The notes beneath the pieces are model-generated. The model was not told the origin of the DNA. It worked only from the letters and a program-made list of their open reading frames with translations, and searched no databases. From contig OY855913.1 of assembly GCA_963693305.1 (NCBI GenBank), positions 19,098,788 through 19,162,787 of the forward strand: DNA of 64,000 nt. Direction: 5' to 3'. The DNA is from Meandrina meandrites. Lineage: Eukaryota > Cnidaria > Anthozoa > Scleractinia > Meandrinidae. The position numbers and the translations under genes were made by a program. Position 1 is the stretch's first letter. Each line of letters begins with the position of its first letter. This document shows positions 46,885 through 58,281 of the stretch, in pieces.

Positions 46885-48145
46885 AACCACAAGAGATGCC
46901 CGCAGAGATTGCTTAGCGAGTGGGGTTACTTTACCGCTTAGCCGGCTTCCATGCATTCCAAACTAGTATTTCGCTAATGAGTCTGATGGGAGTGGCTGCA
47001 TGGAAATGTGAATGTGTAATTATGGTACTCCCGCATTAACATTGGACATTTTGGATGGGTATAGTGTAGACATACTTGCCAAATGATATCCATACTTTCC
47101 CTCTCTTGGTTATGGAAATTCCATTCACCCAATTTTTTTTTTCTCTACAGCCAACTCGAAATCAGCAATTCTTAACAATAATAATAAACTTCAACAAATA
47201 TCTTTTCAACATTCATATTTAATTTACTACTAAAACTGCTTACCCCACTTAACAGGTAAAATACACAGTATAACTTTCATTGACATTCGACATGCTATAT
47301 TTACAAGTTTTCGTTTTAACTTTACAAGCAATCGTTAACAGCTATTTACAAAGCACTTTGAAGTTTCGTAACACAGACATATATGAGTACTTTATTCGCT
47401 TTCGTTCAATATCCTGAAAAGAAATTAAAAAGGAGAAAGTATTAGTGGGAGATTTCTTGGACATCCAGAATAAATAGAAAAATTTAGGGCGAGTTTTCTC
47501 CCACAAAGCGAAAGAAAACGTGGAATAGGAAATAAAGGCCAAACGAGTCACAAGTGGCCAGACGGATTAGCAAGTTTATTCGCACGTAGACGCAAGCTGA
47601 AAAAAAAAACGTTTTCAGGCTACAGGCTTAGACATGCGCCTCTTTCTGTCACGCAACACACACTCTCGGTGTGTTGCGTGACAGAGAGAGGGCCAGAACT
47701 GGACTAGGTGAAATGCGTTGACATGCGTTGGGTGGCCAAACGGTAAAAAACTTGCGCCGACTTGCGTGCAAATTTGATCTTGACCGGCCAAAGTGAACGA
47801 AAGTCATCGCAACGGTCAGCACAATTCCTGGCCAAAGGTATTCGAAAGTAGACACAAGGTTGCGGCTCCATTTAGCAAGGCCTTAATTAAGAAGTTGAGT
47901 AACAGAAACACTGCAATGGCTTAGTTCCGGTTAGATTGTAGACTAGACATCCGGTCAGGTTAACCCGACTAAATTGCAATGGGACCAAGCAATAATTTGA
48001 TTTCTAACTTAAAATGAATTCTCCCTACTAATTACCATCTATTTCTTTTTATGTTAGTTTTGAGAATTTTGTGGGTCTATATTCTCATCACATGACCGAA
48101 TAGGAATGTATTGATAATGTAAGGAGAATTTGAAGTTTTACCATA
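46885..48145. other. Gene-less stretch downstream of gene D with one strong hairpin
   Basis: CTGTCACGCAACACAC and its complement at 47647-47685 form a perfect 16-bp stem with a 7-nt loop. No exon recognised. Confidence 0.5.
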
Positions 48146-48149
48146 GTAA

Positions 48150-48444
48150 CTATCCGTTGATTACAACCAAATTGCTCTGCCCCTTTCTCGGTTTTAGATG
48201 GCAGGTGCTGCAGGTTTTGGGGCAAATATCTCTAATTAAGCCTCCGAAGTCTCCTTGGTGTTCACAGTACCCTCCGTAATCTCTACAGAGATCTTCAAAC
48301 TCGTCTTCGCACTCTAACAAGAGAAAAAAAACAGAACGAAGAAAGGTTGAGTTTGATTCTTGTTGTCATTTATTGTTGACTGTTGATAATAAATGATCTT
48401 TAATGAGGAAGTCTACGTCACAAGTAGTTTACAGAGGGGACCCC

Positions 48445-48502
<58 letters not shown>

Positions 48503-51500
48503 ATGAAATAATAATCTCTTACAAGCCGAGCTCGAGGGCCGTACTGAGGGCTCGAGCAAGCTAGGTTAGTAAGTAGTTTATTATGTGGCACTCGTTTTTA
48601 GCTGCAAATTTTGAATCTTCCGGCTTTCGAAAACAGAAAATACACGGCTTATGACCGCTTCCATGGACATGGTCCGTATGGCAAAATCCCGACCAAGAAA
48701 GAACCAATCACGACGCTCGGGTTTACCTCAAGACTGCTTTGCAGTATAATGAAACCTCTTCTTACTTTAAAATCAAACATGCATTTTTTAATATTATTCC
48801 TACGAATTTGAGGGTACATCAACAAGTTGATGGCTATTGTTGGGAAAAAATAAAAGTTCACTTACCCTGAGTTGTATTGCAAAAGCCGCATGTAGCCTGG
48901 CAAACACCCTGAATGGCATTCAGTAAAGATTCGTCGTGTGTGCTACAAATTCCTACTCCATAATACTTTATGATCTTGTTGCAGAGACGTTTGTTTCCGT
49001 CCTCGCAAGATACTAAAGAAAAATAAACAGTTTAGGGTCAGGAAAAAATTTACTTAGCAACTCTGGTTTCATTTTTTGAAGTGTTGTTTTTTTTTTTTTT
49101 TTTTTAAAAAACAAAGAAAAACAAAGAAAAAAACAAACAAATATGGTCTCAATTTTCGTTGTATTTAGAAACAGTAAATGTTTTTAATTGGTTTTCTTTA
49201 GGTATAACAGTTGTGGCGCAATTAAGCTATAAATCTAAGCTGGGAATGTTCAACAAATTTTATTTGTTGTTTCTAAAAATAACCAAGTTTACTCTTCAGT
49301 GCATTCTATATCAAGGCCAGGACAAAATAACATCGATATAATCTGTGCTCTGATAGGTAGATCTGCATGTCGTGTTTCAGTGTAAACTGGCTTAAATTAA
49401 GATAACCAAAGGTGAATTTATCGTGGGACTAATTCTTACTATTTTAAGAGCCACTCCAAGCTAGCCGCCGTAAAAGTGGTGTCTTTCCTGTATGCAAATA
49501 CAATCACAACGTTCATCGTTGATAACCAGAAACTTCGGTGTTTTGTGACCTTTTAGTTGGTGTTTATCTGTTCAGTATCGTTTCATCGATAGCATACAAG
49601 TATCCGTGCTCAAGAAATCAAGACGGGTTTTAGGCAGTTTTTTGTTTTTTTACTGGTTGTATTTCATGTTCTTAATTTCTCGAACCACCATTCTCACTCG
49701 TTTATTTTCTTTTAGACTTTCTTGTCCGTGCTTTAATTTCCTACGATGTGTATATCTTCCCGTCATCTCGACAAAAATCGAGGTTTTTCATTGTAGTGTC
49801 TGATGAAAAGAACGGTTTAAAGTAGTCTGGAATAATGGAGACAACAATGGCAAACAAACACTTTTACTCTTCTGTTTTCTAACTTCACCGCAAATCTGCC
49901 ACTTTTTCCAGTTCATTTATCACGCCTACCGGAAACCATTAATTTATCTTTGCGGTTTTTGCATGCTGCTTTGAGATACATACACCCGCATAGAGAAATT
50001 AAACAGGATTTGATTTTGACGTTTGTATGGTTGCCGCAAAAACTGCCGGTGTATATTATGTTATTCCACCAAAAGTCACCTTTTCCGTGATTTCTGCTAA
50101 TTAGTTCACCTTCTAATCGTCTTTCCAATTTCCTTTATAGGATAACTAGATCCATATTTGCGCCCTTTTAACCTCGCAAAAATGTTCGTTTCATAAGAAA
50201 CGGGAAAACACGACATAAATTTTCAGAACAGCATTGTGATTTTTATAACACGTTCATTCGTAAACATGATCATAATATGCACGATGTATCTCTGTGCTGA
50301 ACTTGTGTCTGTATCTCTATGCTGAACTGGAAAATGTGTATGTATAGTCCGAGCAGACAAATCTATAAGTTCTTTTCGACAAAAGAAGAAGAAACAATTA
50401 TTCGGTAAACACTTGTTATCAGTCTGCGATAACTATCCGGTATCCAGCATATTCGGGCTGCGAGTGGGGCAATTTCAACACTTATTTGGCTAAATGTGTC
50501 AAAGCCCACAGCTAATGCGTTAAAATCCGCGAAAATGTTGTCAAACAATACAGCTAAAAGTGTAAATCCAGCTAAATGTGGTAAAAGCCCATCCAAATAC
50601 GTCAATTCCATTTGAGAGTAGCAAAAAAACCCATGCAAATCAAAACTGTGTTCAAACCCAGCTAGAAGCAGCAAAAGCCATCATTAATGTGTCAAAAACC
50701 CCGCTAAACGGCGCCAAAAGACAATTAAACTGGACCAGCTATACAACGCTCTGCGTTTTTTAATCATCGTATTTGTTGTTTTCCTCAGAAAATATTTAAA
50801 ATCATTTTTAAAAAAGGAGTGAAGTGAATAAAAGAATTGCCTTGCCTGCTCGCAAACTCTAAGCTCTAAAAATATATCTATGTAATAAGGTTAAAAGTCT
50901 GTGAACGCTTTGATCGAATTACCGACAGAACTGCATTCTTTCAATCGCAGATTCCATCTTCCGTACAGATGTTTTTAATGAACTTTTTCCAGCATTCTTT
51001 TTGCAAGGGGGGCAATTTCAACACAAGTTTACGAAGATAAGACCACAAGCAATGGCAATAATTAATTATGTTCTAGAACCATCCTTTTTTATTGGATTCT
51101 TTATCCTTCCTGTCTCAGGCCAATATAAACATTGAGAAGAAAATGTTTAATGTTATCTAAACAGAAATTGCAGGGATTCTTACCATTTAGGGTCAGCTGG
51201 GTTTCGGGGTTTAATAAACTAAGAAGCACCGATGGGGAAAAAAATCGTGTATTCAGAATGAATGGTATTTCACTCGTTTTGAAACCGGAACACAATACTA
51301 CGGAGATTAATACAACCAAGTGCGTGCGAAATTCAGTCAAAATCCACCCAAATTTCGCAGTCGTGGATAATATCATCTTTTGAGGCTTACTGTGATCCCC
51401 TGGCAAAACGCGATCTATTCTCATGTGTCATTATTCATGATAAATTGAATTGCCTGATTTGTCAATTTTAAAGACCATGAATTTTTAAAGGGGATTTTCT

Positions 51501-52128
51501 TTTATATCTAAATTGCCTCCGGTCTGAGTCAGACATCATTTGTCCGCTAATAACTATCGGGTAGACGAGAACAATTTTTGCCAGCGTAATAAAGTGTTGT
51601 TTAAACTTGAAATCGTCAGTCACTTAGAGCAGTCTTTAATCAGTAATTTCCAACTGTCTTCCCTCGTCCGCACACGTTTATGTTAACTTCAGTAACTTAT
51701 AGCTCTCGGGCCGCAACATAACTAAAGTTCCCTGCACAAGGAATTTCCAACGATTTTTTGGTGTTTTCGAATTTGTCCGTTTTGGTCTGAAGTTCGATTT
51801 CAGGGGCTCATGCGAGTGTTCTGGTTCAGACATTTAACACGAATTCGTGTTGTCAGTCTATAGCTCACCGCAAACGCAAGTTAAGCTCCAATAATTCCTT
51901 CTTTAATCTCAAAACAGTTAATCCTCTTAACTGAAACATTTCTATTCGTGCACGCATTAATTAAACCTTACCTTCTGAAAGAACACTCTGCGAAGGTGCC
52001 TTCTCAGAGTATGTCCCCGCTTCATGTCTCCCAACGTAGATACTGGAACTGTAAACCGAATTCCAACCCAACAGAACTTCAACGAGCGCCACGATAAAAC
52101 ACAACTTTCCGAAGCCCGTTGAAAGCAT
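48150..52128 (-). CDS. Gene D: secreted protein with two divergent ShKT modules, 3 exons, about 155 aa
   Basis: Exons: 51972-52128 (start MLSTGF; hydrophobic signal core, then a Ser-rich linker, donor GTAAGG), 48866-49012 (ShKT, six Cys ending CQATCGFC), and 48150-48313 (ShKT, six Cys ending CPKTCSTC, a short basic tail and TAG at 48150-48152). Junctions are phase 1, as in genes A and C. The two ShKT modules are more acidic (CEDG.., CEDEFED..) and only distantly like those of A/C; there is no YGCC module. Intron 1 is about 2.96 kb; intron 2 (553 bp) holds a (GTT)n tract. An upstream in-frame Met at 52170 would put extra residues before the signal core, so 52128 is preferred. A TATA box precedes it. 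Likely extracellular; activity unknown. Confidence 0.78.
48445..48502. repeat. (GTT)n microsatellite
   Basis: About 19 uninterrupted GTT units in intron 2 of gene D. Confidence 0.95.
49015..51970. other. Intron 1 of gene D; degenerate minisatellite inside
   Basis: No further ShKT or YGCC exon seen on the minus strand. A poly-T tract lies near 49087-49105. Between about 50480 and 50720 diverged words of the type AGCTAAATGTGTCAAAGCCC recur at about 23-40 bp spacing, a decayed minisatellite. Confidence 0.5.
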
Positions 52129-52248
52129 GTTTAACGAGTGATGATGTAAACGTGTGCACGCGATTTGCACTGAAATGGTTTCTTTTGCAGACTATTGTGA
52201 TCCTCTTTCTCTCGAGTTCTGAGAATGTGGATTTTTTGCTTCGATTCT

Positions 52249-52256
52249 CCTTTTAT
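52249..52256 (-). promoter_or_regulatory. TATA box of gene D
   Basis: TATAAAAG on the minus strand, about 120 bp upstream of the ATG at 52128. It predicts a start site near 52222 and a 5' UTR of about 95 nt. It differs from the CGTCAATAAAA core shared by genes A-C. Confidence 0.65.
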
Positions 52257-52259
52257 AGC

Positions 52260-55200
52260 AAACCCAATACGTCACTGTGAGGCGTGACCCTTGAAACAGT
52301 CAGGCGTGAACACAATATTCACCCATTCCAAGGATTTCTGTCATTTCTTGGCAAGCTTGTGGCATTGATCTGCCATATACGGCAGTCGCAAGAAACCCCT
52401 TGATGATTTTCAGTGTTATTTAAAGATGACTGGCTCCTTCCATTCAGACTGATAAACTAAATGACCTCATTGAAAAATGATTATTCAGTGTATATAGCTG
52501 GAATTCCAAAGTGATATTATCAAATAATACTGATTATTCTTAACAAAACTTATTAGCGAAGAAAAGATATCGCTTGGAATTCTCTGGTAGCTTAAAATTT
52601 TGTCTTTTTACATTTAGTTCGTATCTTTTTAGATAGTAATGTGGCATTTGTGTAATCCTTCCCGCTGCGCTGCTTAACTCATTCTGATCGGCCGGCAAAT
52701 CGTGATTAATTTCTCACACAAAAAAAAAAACTTCTTAATTGTCTGTCACTAGTCTGAATCTTGATCAATGAACCCTATGCATTAACCGAGATATACGGTC
52801 CTAGTTACATTTAAAACTCGTACAACAACTACACTTTTTCAAATGTTTCCTGGCTGACAAAACTGTAACAAATGCTACTAAAAATGATAACAAATGCCAG
52901 TGATTCCCGTAAACGTACACACATTACTCCCGGGTCCTGGGTCAAGTGTATAGTTAAGGCAATGTAATAAGTTGCTTTAATATTTTATAATGAATTTAGC
53001 AACTGAATTCGAAACGAACTTTATTTTTATAAGCAGTTTAAAATGCCAATCAAAACTCCATGGGGTTCTGAAGCTGTAAGAATGGGTCGCGCTATTTATT
53101 TAATTATTTCAAGATCTATTTTGTGTTCCACCGGTCCTCTAGCAGTGTAGCAGTTACTATTGTTTATAAAGGCTATGAGCATTGTTTTCTGTTGCTGTTG
53201 TTCCTGGGACAACTTCTAAACTGCTCCTTTTATCAAATTTATGTTTATACATTTGAATAACCTTAGATGTATGTTGTTTGTTCTGTCGTTCTCTCGACAG
53301 GTAGCGAGCCATTCGTGAGAGACCTTGCAAACTTGAGCTGCTGCCCGACCCTTTTAGCGAGCAAACTGAGGCAGACTTCTGCCTTTTACCACCTCTAAGT
53401 GGCATAATTTCAGCAAAAAAATACGAGTCGTTCCATCGTGCTTGCCTCATGCTCAGCTAGCTGTTCGCGGCTTTTCCTTCTTGCTTTCCAAGAAGATCTT
53501 TCACTGTGATACCTACAAATTGCTCTTGGCAGTTGCCATTTTACTCGCCACACTCCACTGTTTTTTTAGTTCGCGAATGTGTGTGTATTGAGGGTGTGTG
53601 CATCTAAAATATTTCTACCATTTTGCTTTTTCCTGTGTGAACTTTCTTTTCCGTTTTCCCGCAGGTCAGGTCACAGACAAAGGGCGTGATCAAACGGAAT
53701 TTGCTGGCCACCCACCTTGAATCTTAGTCAAAGCTCTTAAAAGACGCTGTGTTACGAGGATTAATTCTTTTTTTTTTCGATGTATAAAATCTCTTTTAAA
53801 ATAATGGAATCCCCAAAATAATACCTTTAAGAAAGATCAAAGAACTAATTAGAAATCAAAACTTGTAGACAAGAATCTTCACGGCTGAGAAAGATTAAAA
53901 ATGACCAATATTTAAGATACGCCTTCCGTCACGTATATCCTTTATAGTTTAATTCAAAGCTTGAAAACTTTTAATTAAGGTCTGTGGATAAAACCCTGGT
54001 GTTTGGCCATTCTAAAGAAAGCTATAAGCAGTACGTTTGTATGATACAGTTTATTGTGCTTTTATTATAGTGGACTGGGTGGTTATAACTTAAAAATATG
54101 CCACGAAACCCTAGTTTGTGACCTTTCGAAAGAAATCGCTATTCCACATGGTACTGTTTATCAGTTATCCTGTACAAGGTTGTTTTAACCTTAACGTCTG
54201 AAGACGAAACCCTAATATGTGACAATTTAAATGTATGCTATTGAGCACTGCCGTGCTTTCATGTGGTACTGTTTGTTTTTTCTCGTTTTGCAAAATAAAT
54301 CCTCAGATTTTTAGCTAGTCTTGACTTGTCGCAGGAGTTAGAAGAGATTATCTTACCCCTGAGTGGAGACACTCCCGATATATATATTATCGTCACCTGA
54401 TATATATCTCATCTAGACTGCTTTTTCCACAAAGATGTTTGCTCTAGACATCAGCGATGGCCCTGTTCGTGATGCTTTTCAGTCGCAACATATCAAATCT
54501 TTCGGCTTTGAATTATATCATAATTGAATTATATCATAAAGTTATTGCCGCTGTTTGAGAAATGATTTCTAGCTATTTATGACAAGCACACAGGAATGTT
54601 TTTCCCGGACCCCCCAAACCTTATCCTTTTAATTTAAAACTTGTTTTGAAATTAAATCAGGAATCCTCTAACTAAAATCGGGTTAAAAAAAGAGGAATGT
54701 TTTGTTATGAAAAAGAAGTTCACCTTGAAGCCTCGAAGTTAAGCAGAACAAAGTAGAGAGTGCGTTGACAGCAGCGTCAAGTGTCTGTAACGTCACAAAC
54801 ACGTGAAATCAGTGTCACACTTCATTAAAGAATACACATAGTAGTGGCTGAATAGTTATCACTTTGAGCGCTGCAGTCTTCTCCACGTAATATTTGATTT
54901 GTATTAAGGCAAACGTAAACAACTGCTTGTCGTTGCGTGAAATTACACGTCTTTTCTGATCCGAGATGTGATAAGGGAAGAAGAACTTGAATTTTAATCT
55001 TGTAACTGCCTTGTTACCGAACAAGTCAAGGGGAAGAGAACTGTACAGTTCACCAAGCTAAATAATATGTCAGGTTTAAAAAGAATTGAATAGAAGTAAA
55101 TTGTTTAAAATGATCTAACACAATAACAAACCTATTTTTATAAAATTATTTTGTTTTTCGTTTAGGTATAAGACAACACATTGAAAGTCAAATGGGCGGC

Positions 55201-56010
55201 TTGAAATAAACCGTCGAAGCATTAAAAGTGCCACCTTTATGATATAGACTTGCGCACTTAAGATTGTTTGAGTTGGATAACTTTAAGAAGATTTATTCTG
55301 ATTATAAGTTAACCCAGATCACGCTGGCGTGATAGCTAACCTTCTTGGCAGACTTGAAAAACTGTCATATGAAAACTGAGTGCAGGCCGACTAGTTAGAC
55401 AACGGTAGTGTCAGGAGTTCATAAGCTAGCTTATGAACTTCTAGCGGTGTGTATGGAAAATGCATGTTCTACCTTAAATAAATTATTTGGAAAAGTATAG
55501 ACATGGTTGAAACATACCGTGTGTTATGTCTAGATCATGCTTTTTAAACCTCTTCGTTATTAAGATTCAAGATTAAAAGTAACATAATCACGGATTACAA
55601 GATTTACAAGGACTGAGTGAGCTGCCCTTGAAAGCCCTCATCTTTCATAAAGATTTAAACGTCTCGGCACGGAAGCAAATACTGTTATCGAGATCTCGCA
55701 TTCTTGAAAAAATAATTATACCAACTGCATGATACAAAACAATAATACCGGTGAATTTACTGCTGGGGGGAACCCTGCGATGGACTAGCATCCCATCCAG
55801 GGGGGGGGGGAGAATAAATACTTCGCTTCATGCTAAGGAAACCGGGACAAGCTTCGGCCTGATGGGCCACTAGGCTCGTATGCGGACTTAACCTTTTTTG
55901 TTAAAATAGTCTGGCGGTAATCGCAGAGCAACCTGATGGTGAAAATCCCGATTTAAGATTTCAGTGAATCGCATCATGACCCGTTGGCTGACTAACCTCC
56001 CAAATTAAAT
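52260..56010. other. Stretch without a confident gene
   Basis: Apart from the tentative ORF at 53157-53450 nothing coding was recognised. A run of G lies at about 55801-55810. Palindromic ATATATAT words occur near 54380-54410. Confidence 0.45.
53157..53450 (-). CDS. Tentative single-exon ORF, 97 aa, basic, Ser-rich
   Basis: ATG at 53450 is preceded by an in-frame TAG three codons upstream, so the start is defined. The product is basic, with a GGKRQKSASV segment that resembles a phosphorylation site, a Ser run, and a central Arg/Lys/Gln-rich region likely to be helical. It has no signal peptide, few cysteines and no domain I recognise. AATAAA-like words follow on the minus strand near 53100. 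Composition is more protein-like than that of neighbouring frames, but there is no homology or splice evidence, so it could be chance. Confidence 0.3.
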   Translation of the reverse strand: MRQARWNDSYFFAEIMPLRGGKRQKSASVCSLKGSGSSSSLQGLSRMARYLSRERQNKQHTSKVIQMYKHKFDKRSSLEVVPGTTATENNAHSLYKQ

Positions 56011-56156
56011 CTTGTGATAAATCTCAACTACAATCTTGGTTGGAGTAAAAAGAGAAATGACCCCCCTCCCCCACGAATCAATGATGAATTCGAGCTAAAA
56101 TTAGAACGCGCCATTTTTTCCATCATTGGAAGAAATGGTAAATGGGGAGGGGCAAC

Positions 56157-56232
56157 CTCGTTCCCAGGGTCTCTCTCTCCCCGCCCCCAAGAGCTCTTGG
56201 GGGCGGGGAGAGAGAGACCCTGGGAACGAGGT
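56157..56232. mobile_element. Fold-back hairpin element, about 76 bp
   Basis: CCTCGTTCCCAGGGTCTCTC runs into its perfect complement around a central AAGAGCTCTT. The two mirrored frames across it (plus and minus) are artefacts of the palindrome. Confidence 0.85.
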
Positions 56233-56299
56233 TGGGGGAGGGGTGCTTCTAATTTTTCACTTCGATTATTGTCCAAGAGTGTAGCTCATCCTGTTCCCC

Positions 56300-56690
56300 A
56301 CCTCCTACAAAAAGTATACCTCGAAATGAAAGACTATGCAACTTCTGCAATTGCAACAACATTGAAGATGAAACCCACTTTTTGTTAGATTGCTCAGCTT
56401 ATTCTCAGGTACGAGACATGTTCTTCTCTAAAATAGAAACCAAACTCCCATTACTACGACTACTATCACGCGAAACCTTATTATCACATCTTATGAATTC
56501 CACTGACTACTTTGTAAACACTTAGCTAATTTCATTTATCTCGGCATGCTTTGAATTGAGGGACAATCTCGTTACAATGATCACAACCTCCAATAGTTAA
56601 AATGAACAATTGTTGTAATTCTCTTATTTTGTTTTATGTTATTTTCTACCTTATCTTATTTTCTATTTTACTAGTTATCTTAGTTAATGA
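56300..56690 (+). mobile_element. LINE 3' fragment with C-terminal Cys-His motif
   Basis: Translating around 56310-56510 gives RLCNFCN followed by EDETHFLLDCSAYSQVRD, the C-x2-C ... H-x4-C knuckle found at the C-terminus of many CR1/L2-type LINE reverse transcriptases, then a stop. The 3' part continues after the nested transposon and appears to end at ATAAAGCTTGTTGTTG near 59778-59797. The upstream RT domain is missing. Confidence 0.65.
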
Positions 56691-57006
56691 ATTAAGGTGT
56701 CTCTCTACAGTTTTTTCTGGACCATACCAAACATTTTCATTTGGCCATTGATATTCAAATCAATGTTTTTTACATTCCATCTTGATAAATACAGTTCGTT
56801 GCTATTGTTGTCAATATTGTGTTTTTTCCCTCACTCTTTTGCTCACTCGATGGAATGTAAAAAACATTGATTTGAATATTTTAGCATAAATTGCGAACGC
56901 TGAATTTGTAACGCAAGATTTTCGTCGGTTCGAACGCCTTCTTTAAGGATAAATTTGGACGTGTGTTCCAGTGAATCAACGTTAATAACTACGGTGGCCC
57001 ACAAGT

Positions 57007-57804
57007 ACGGTGGCCCACAAGGGCAAAACACAACTCGATTCCCCTTTCAGAACACAAGAATGTTTTCCAGAACACAACAATCTTTTTCAGAACACAACAA
57101 TCTTTTTCAGAACACAACAGTCTTTTTCAGGACACAATAATCTTTTTCAGAACACAACAATCTTTTTCAGAACACAACGATCTTTTTCAAAACACAACAC
57201 GATTTTCTGAAACACGACAGCAAACTGAAACACAACAAAAATTGGTGAAACACAACAAAATTTCAAAGTACTGGTAACTAGCCCTGGCGCGTAAAGCGAT
57301 TGGAACCTGGGACTAGTACAGGCCACACGGTAACCGTTCCTTCCCGCTTGTACGTTTGTCCGCCATGTTTTGCCACAGTTGTGGTGGTTGGAGAAGGCAG
57401 GATCACAAGTTTTGCCCGAAGTGCGGTGTTAGTGTATCTTCGTCTTCAACTAGTAAAGTGGGTACTTTCAAAAGCTTTCTAACGCAAAAGTCGAAGGAGA
57501 GGCAAATGGCCTTCAAGTCTAAGTCCAAGAAACCGAAGACGGAGGAACTTGTAACCATAACCACAGGCTTACCAGACTGTGTTTGTGAGGTCACAGCACG
57601 CCCCATATAAATATTCAAATTTTCTCGCTAATCGCTATTGTAAATATTTAAGCTTCCTAAAATCGGCTTTTACTGCTGTCTATTTGCAATAAAATGAATT
57701 AGAAACATTTTCGCAATGTTTAAGTTTGTTTTTACGCAGCTTTTTTTTGACGATTTGAAGCGTGCGAGAGCAGTTCTATGAGTTTAAGTTTTGACTCGTG
57801 TATA
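57007..57804. repeat. Left arm (798 bp) of a large inverted repeat
   Basis: It begins ACGGTGGCCCACAAG (preceded by an extra tandem copy at 56991-57005). Seven 20-bp units of the type AACACAACAATCTTTTTCAG follow at about 57051-57200, then a zinc-ribbon ORF at 57356-57610 and non-coding sequence. It is almost identical to the complement of 58282-59077. Confidence 0.9.
57356..57610 (+). CDS. 84-aa zinc-ribbon ORF in left arm of fold-back element
   Basis: MSAMFCHSCG starts the frame and FCPKCG follows after 13 residues, giving a CxxC-x13-CxxC zinc ribbon at residues about 6-24. A Ser-rich linker comes next, then an FKSFLTQKSKERQMAFK segment and a Lys-rich stretch. From memory this layout (N-terminal zinc ribbon, Ser linker, F..FL..K..ER...FK) resembles the start of a family of longer animal proteins. 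That is unverified, and if true the ORF is a captured N-terminal exon cut short at a TAA. The mirrored copy at 58474-58728 differs by one residue (Ile to Met). Confidence 0.5.
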   Translation: MSAMFCHSCGGWRRQDHKFCPKCGVSVSSSSTSKVGTFKSFLTQKSKERQMAFKSKSKKPKTEELVTITTGLPDCVCEVTARPI

Positions 57805-58281
57805 AAGCGCTTAGCGCTGAGCGCTTATTTCCATATTCAGGAAATTCACTGAATATTTAAATAAATTAATTTCCCAGGCCCGGTTGTCTTCGGCTTTGCT
57901 GTCGACATTTCCGAAGTGTTTCTTTGGGGTGTCCCAGAGGAGGTTTTGTAGTGGGACATGTTCTTCTTTCTAGGGCGGGCATAGGCAGTAATTTTGACCA
58001 ATTTTAACGAAAATTGCATAAATTGTCCCAACAACTGGTACATATCATGGTAAATCGGCAAATTTACGACCTAATTTGATATTCCAGCAAGGTTTAAAAG
58101 AACTATTCACGAACTGATTGGACTCAAATTTGGCCAGATTATAGTTCAAAGACTGTTCTATCGAGGACCTGGAGCTCTTACTAAAGCGAGTAGGGGAAAG
58201 ATATTTTTTGGGCTACATTCTAGAGGTGGTACCCGATTCTTGGATGTGGAAGTTGCACGCCTTGTGTAAATATTAGTATTC
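57805..58281. other. Central spacer of the fold-back element, 477 bp
   Basis: Single-copy between the arms. It starts with a small palindrome (AAGCGCTTAGCGCTGAGCGC). No ORF with recognisable content. Confidence 0.6.

Noticed and set aside
56014..56388. Mirrored 124- and 82-codon frames on opposite strands
   Set aside because: Artefacts of the perfect palindrome at 56157-56232.
57051..57200. Regular 20-bp repeats that could suggest a CRISPR-like array
   Set aside because: The units are contiguous without spacers, lie in a eukaryotic transposon arm and are mirrored in the other arm.
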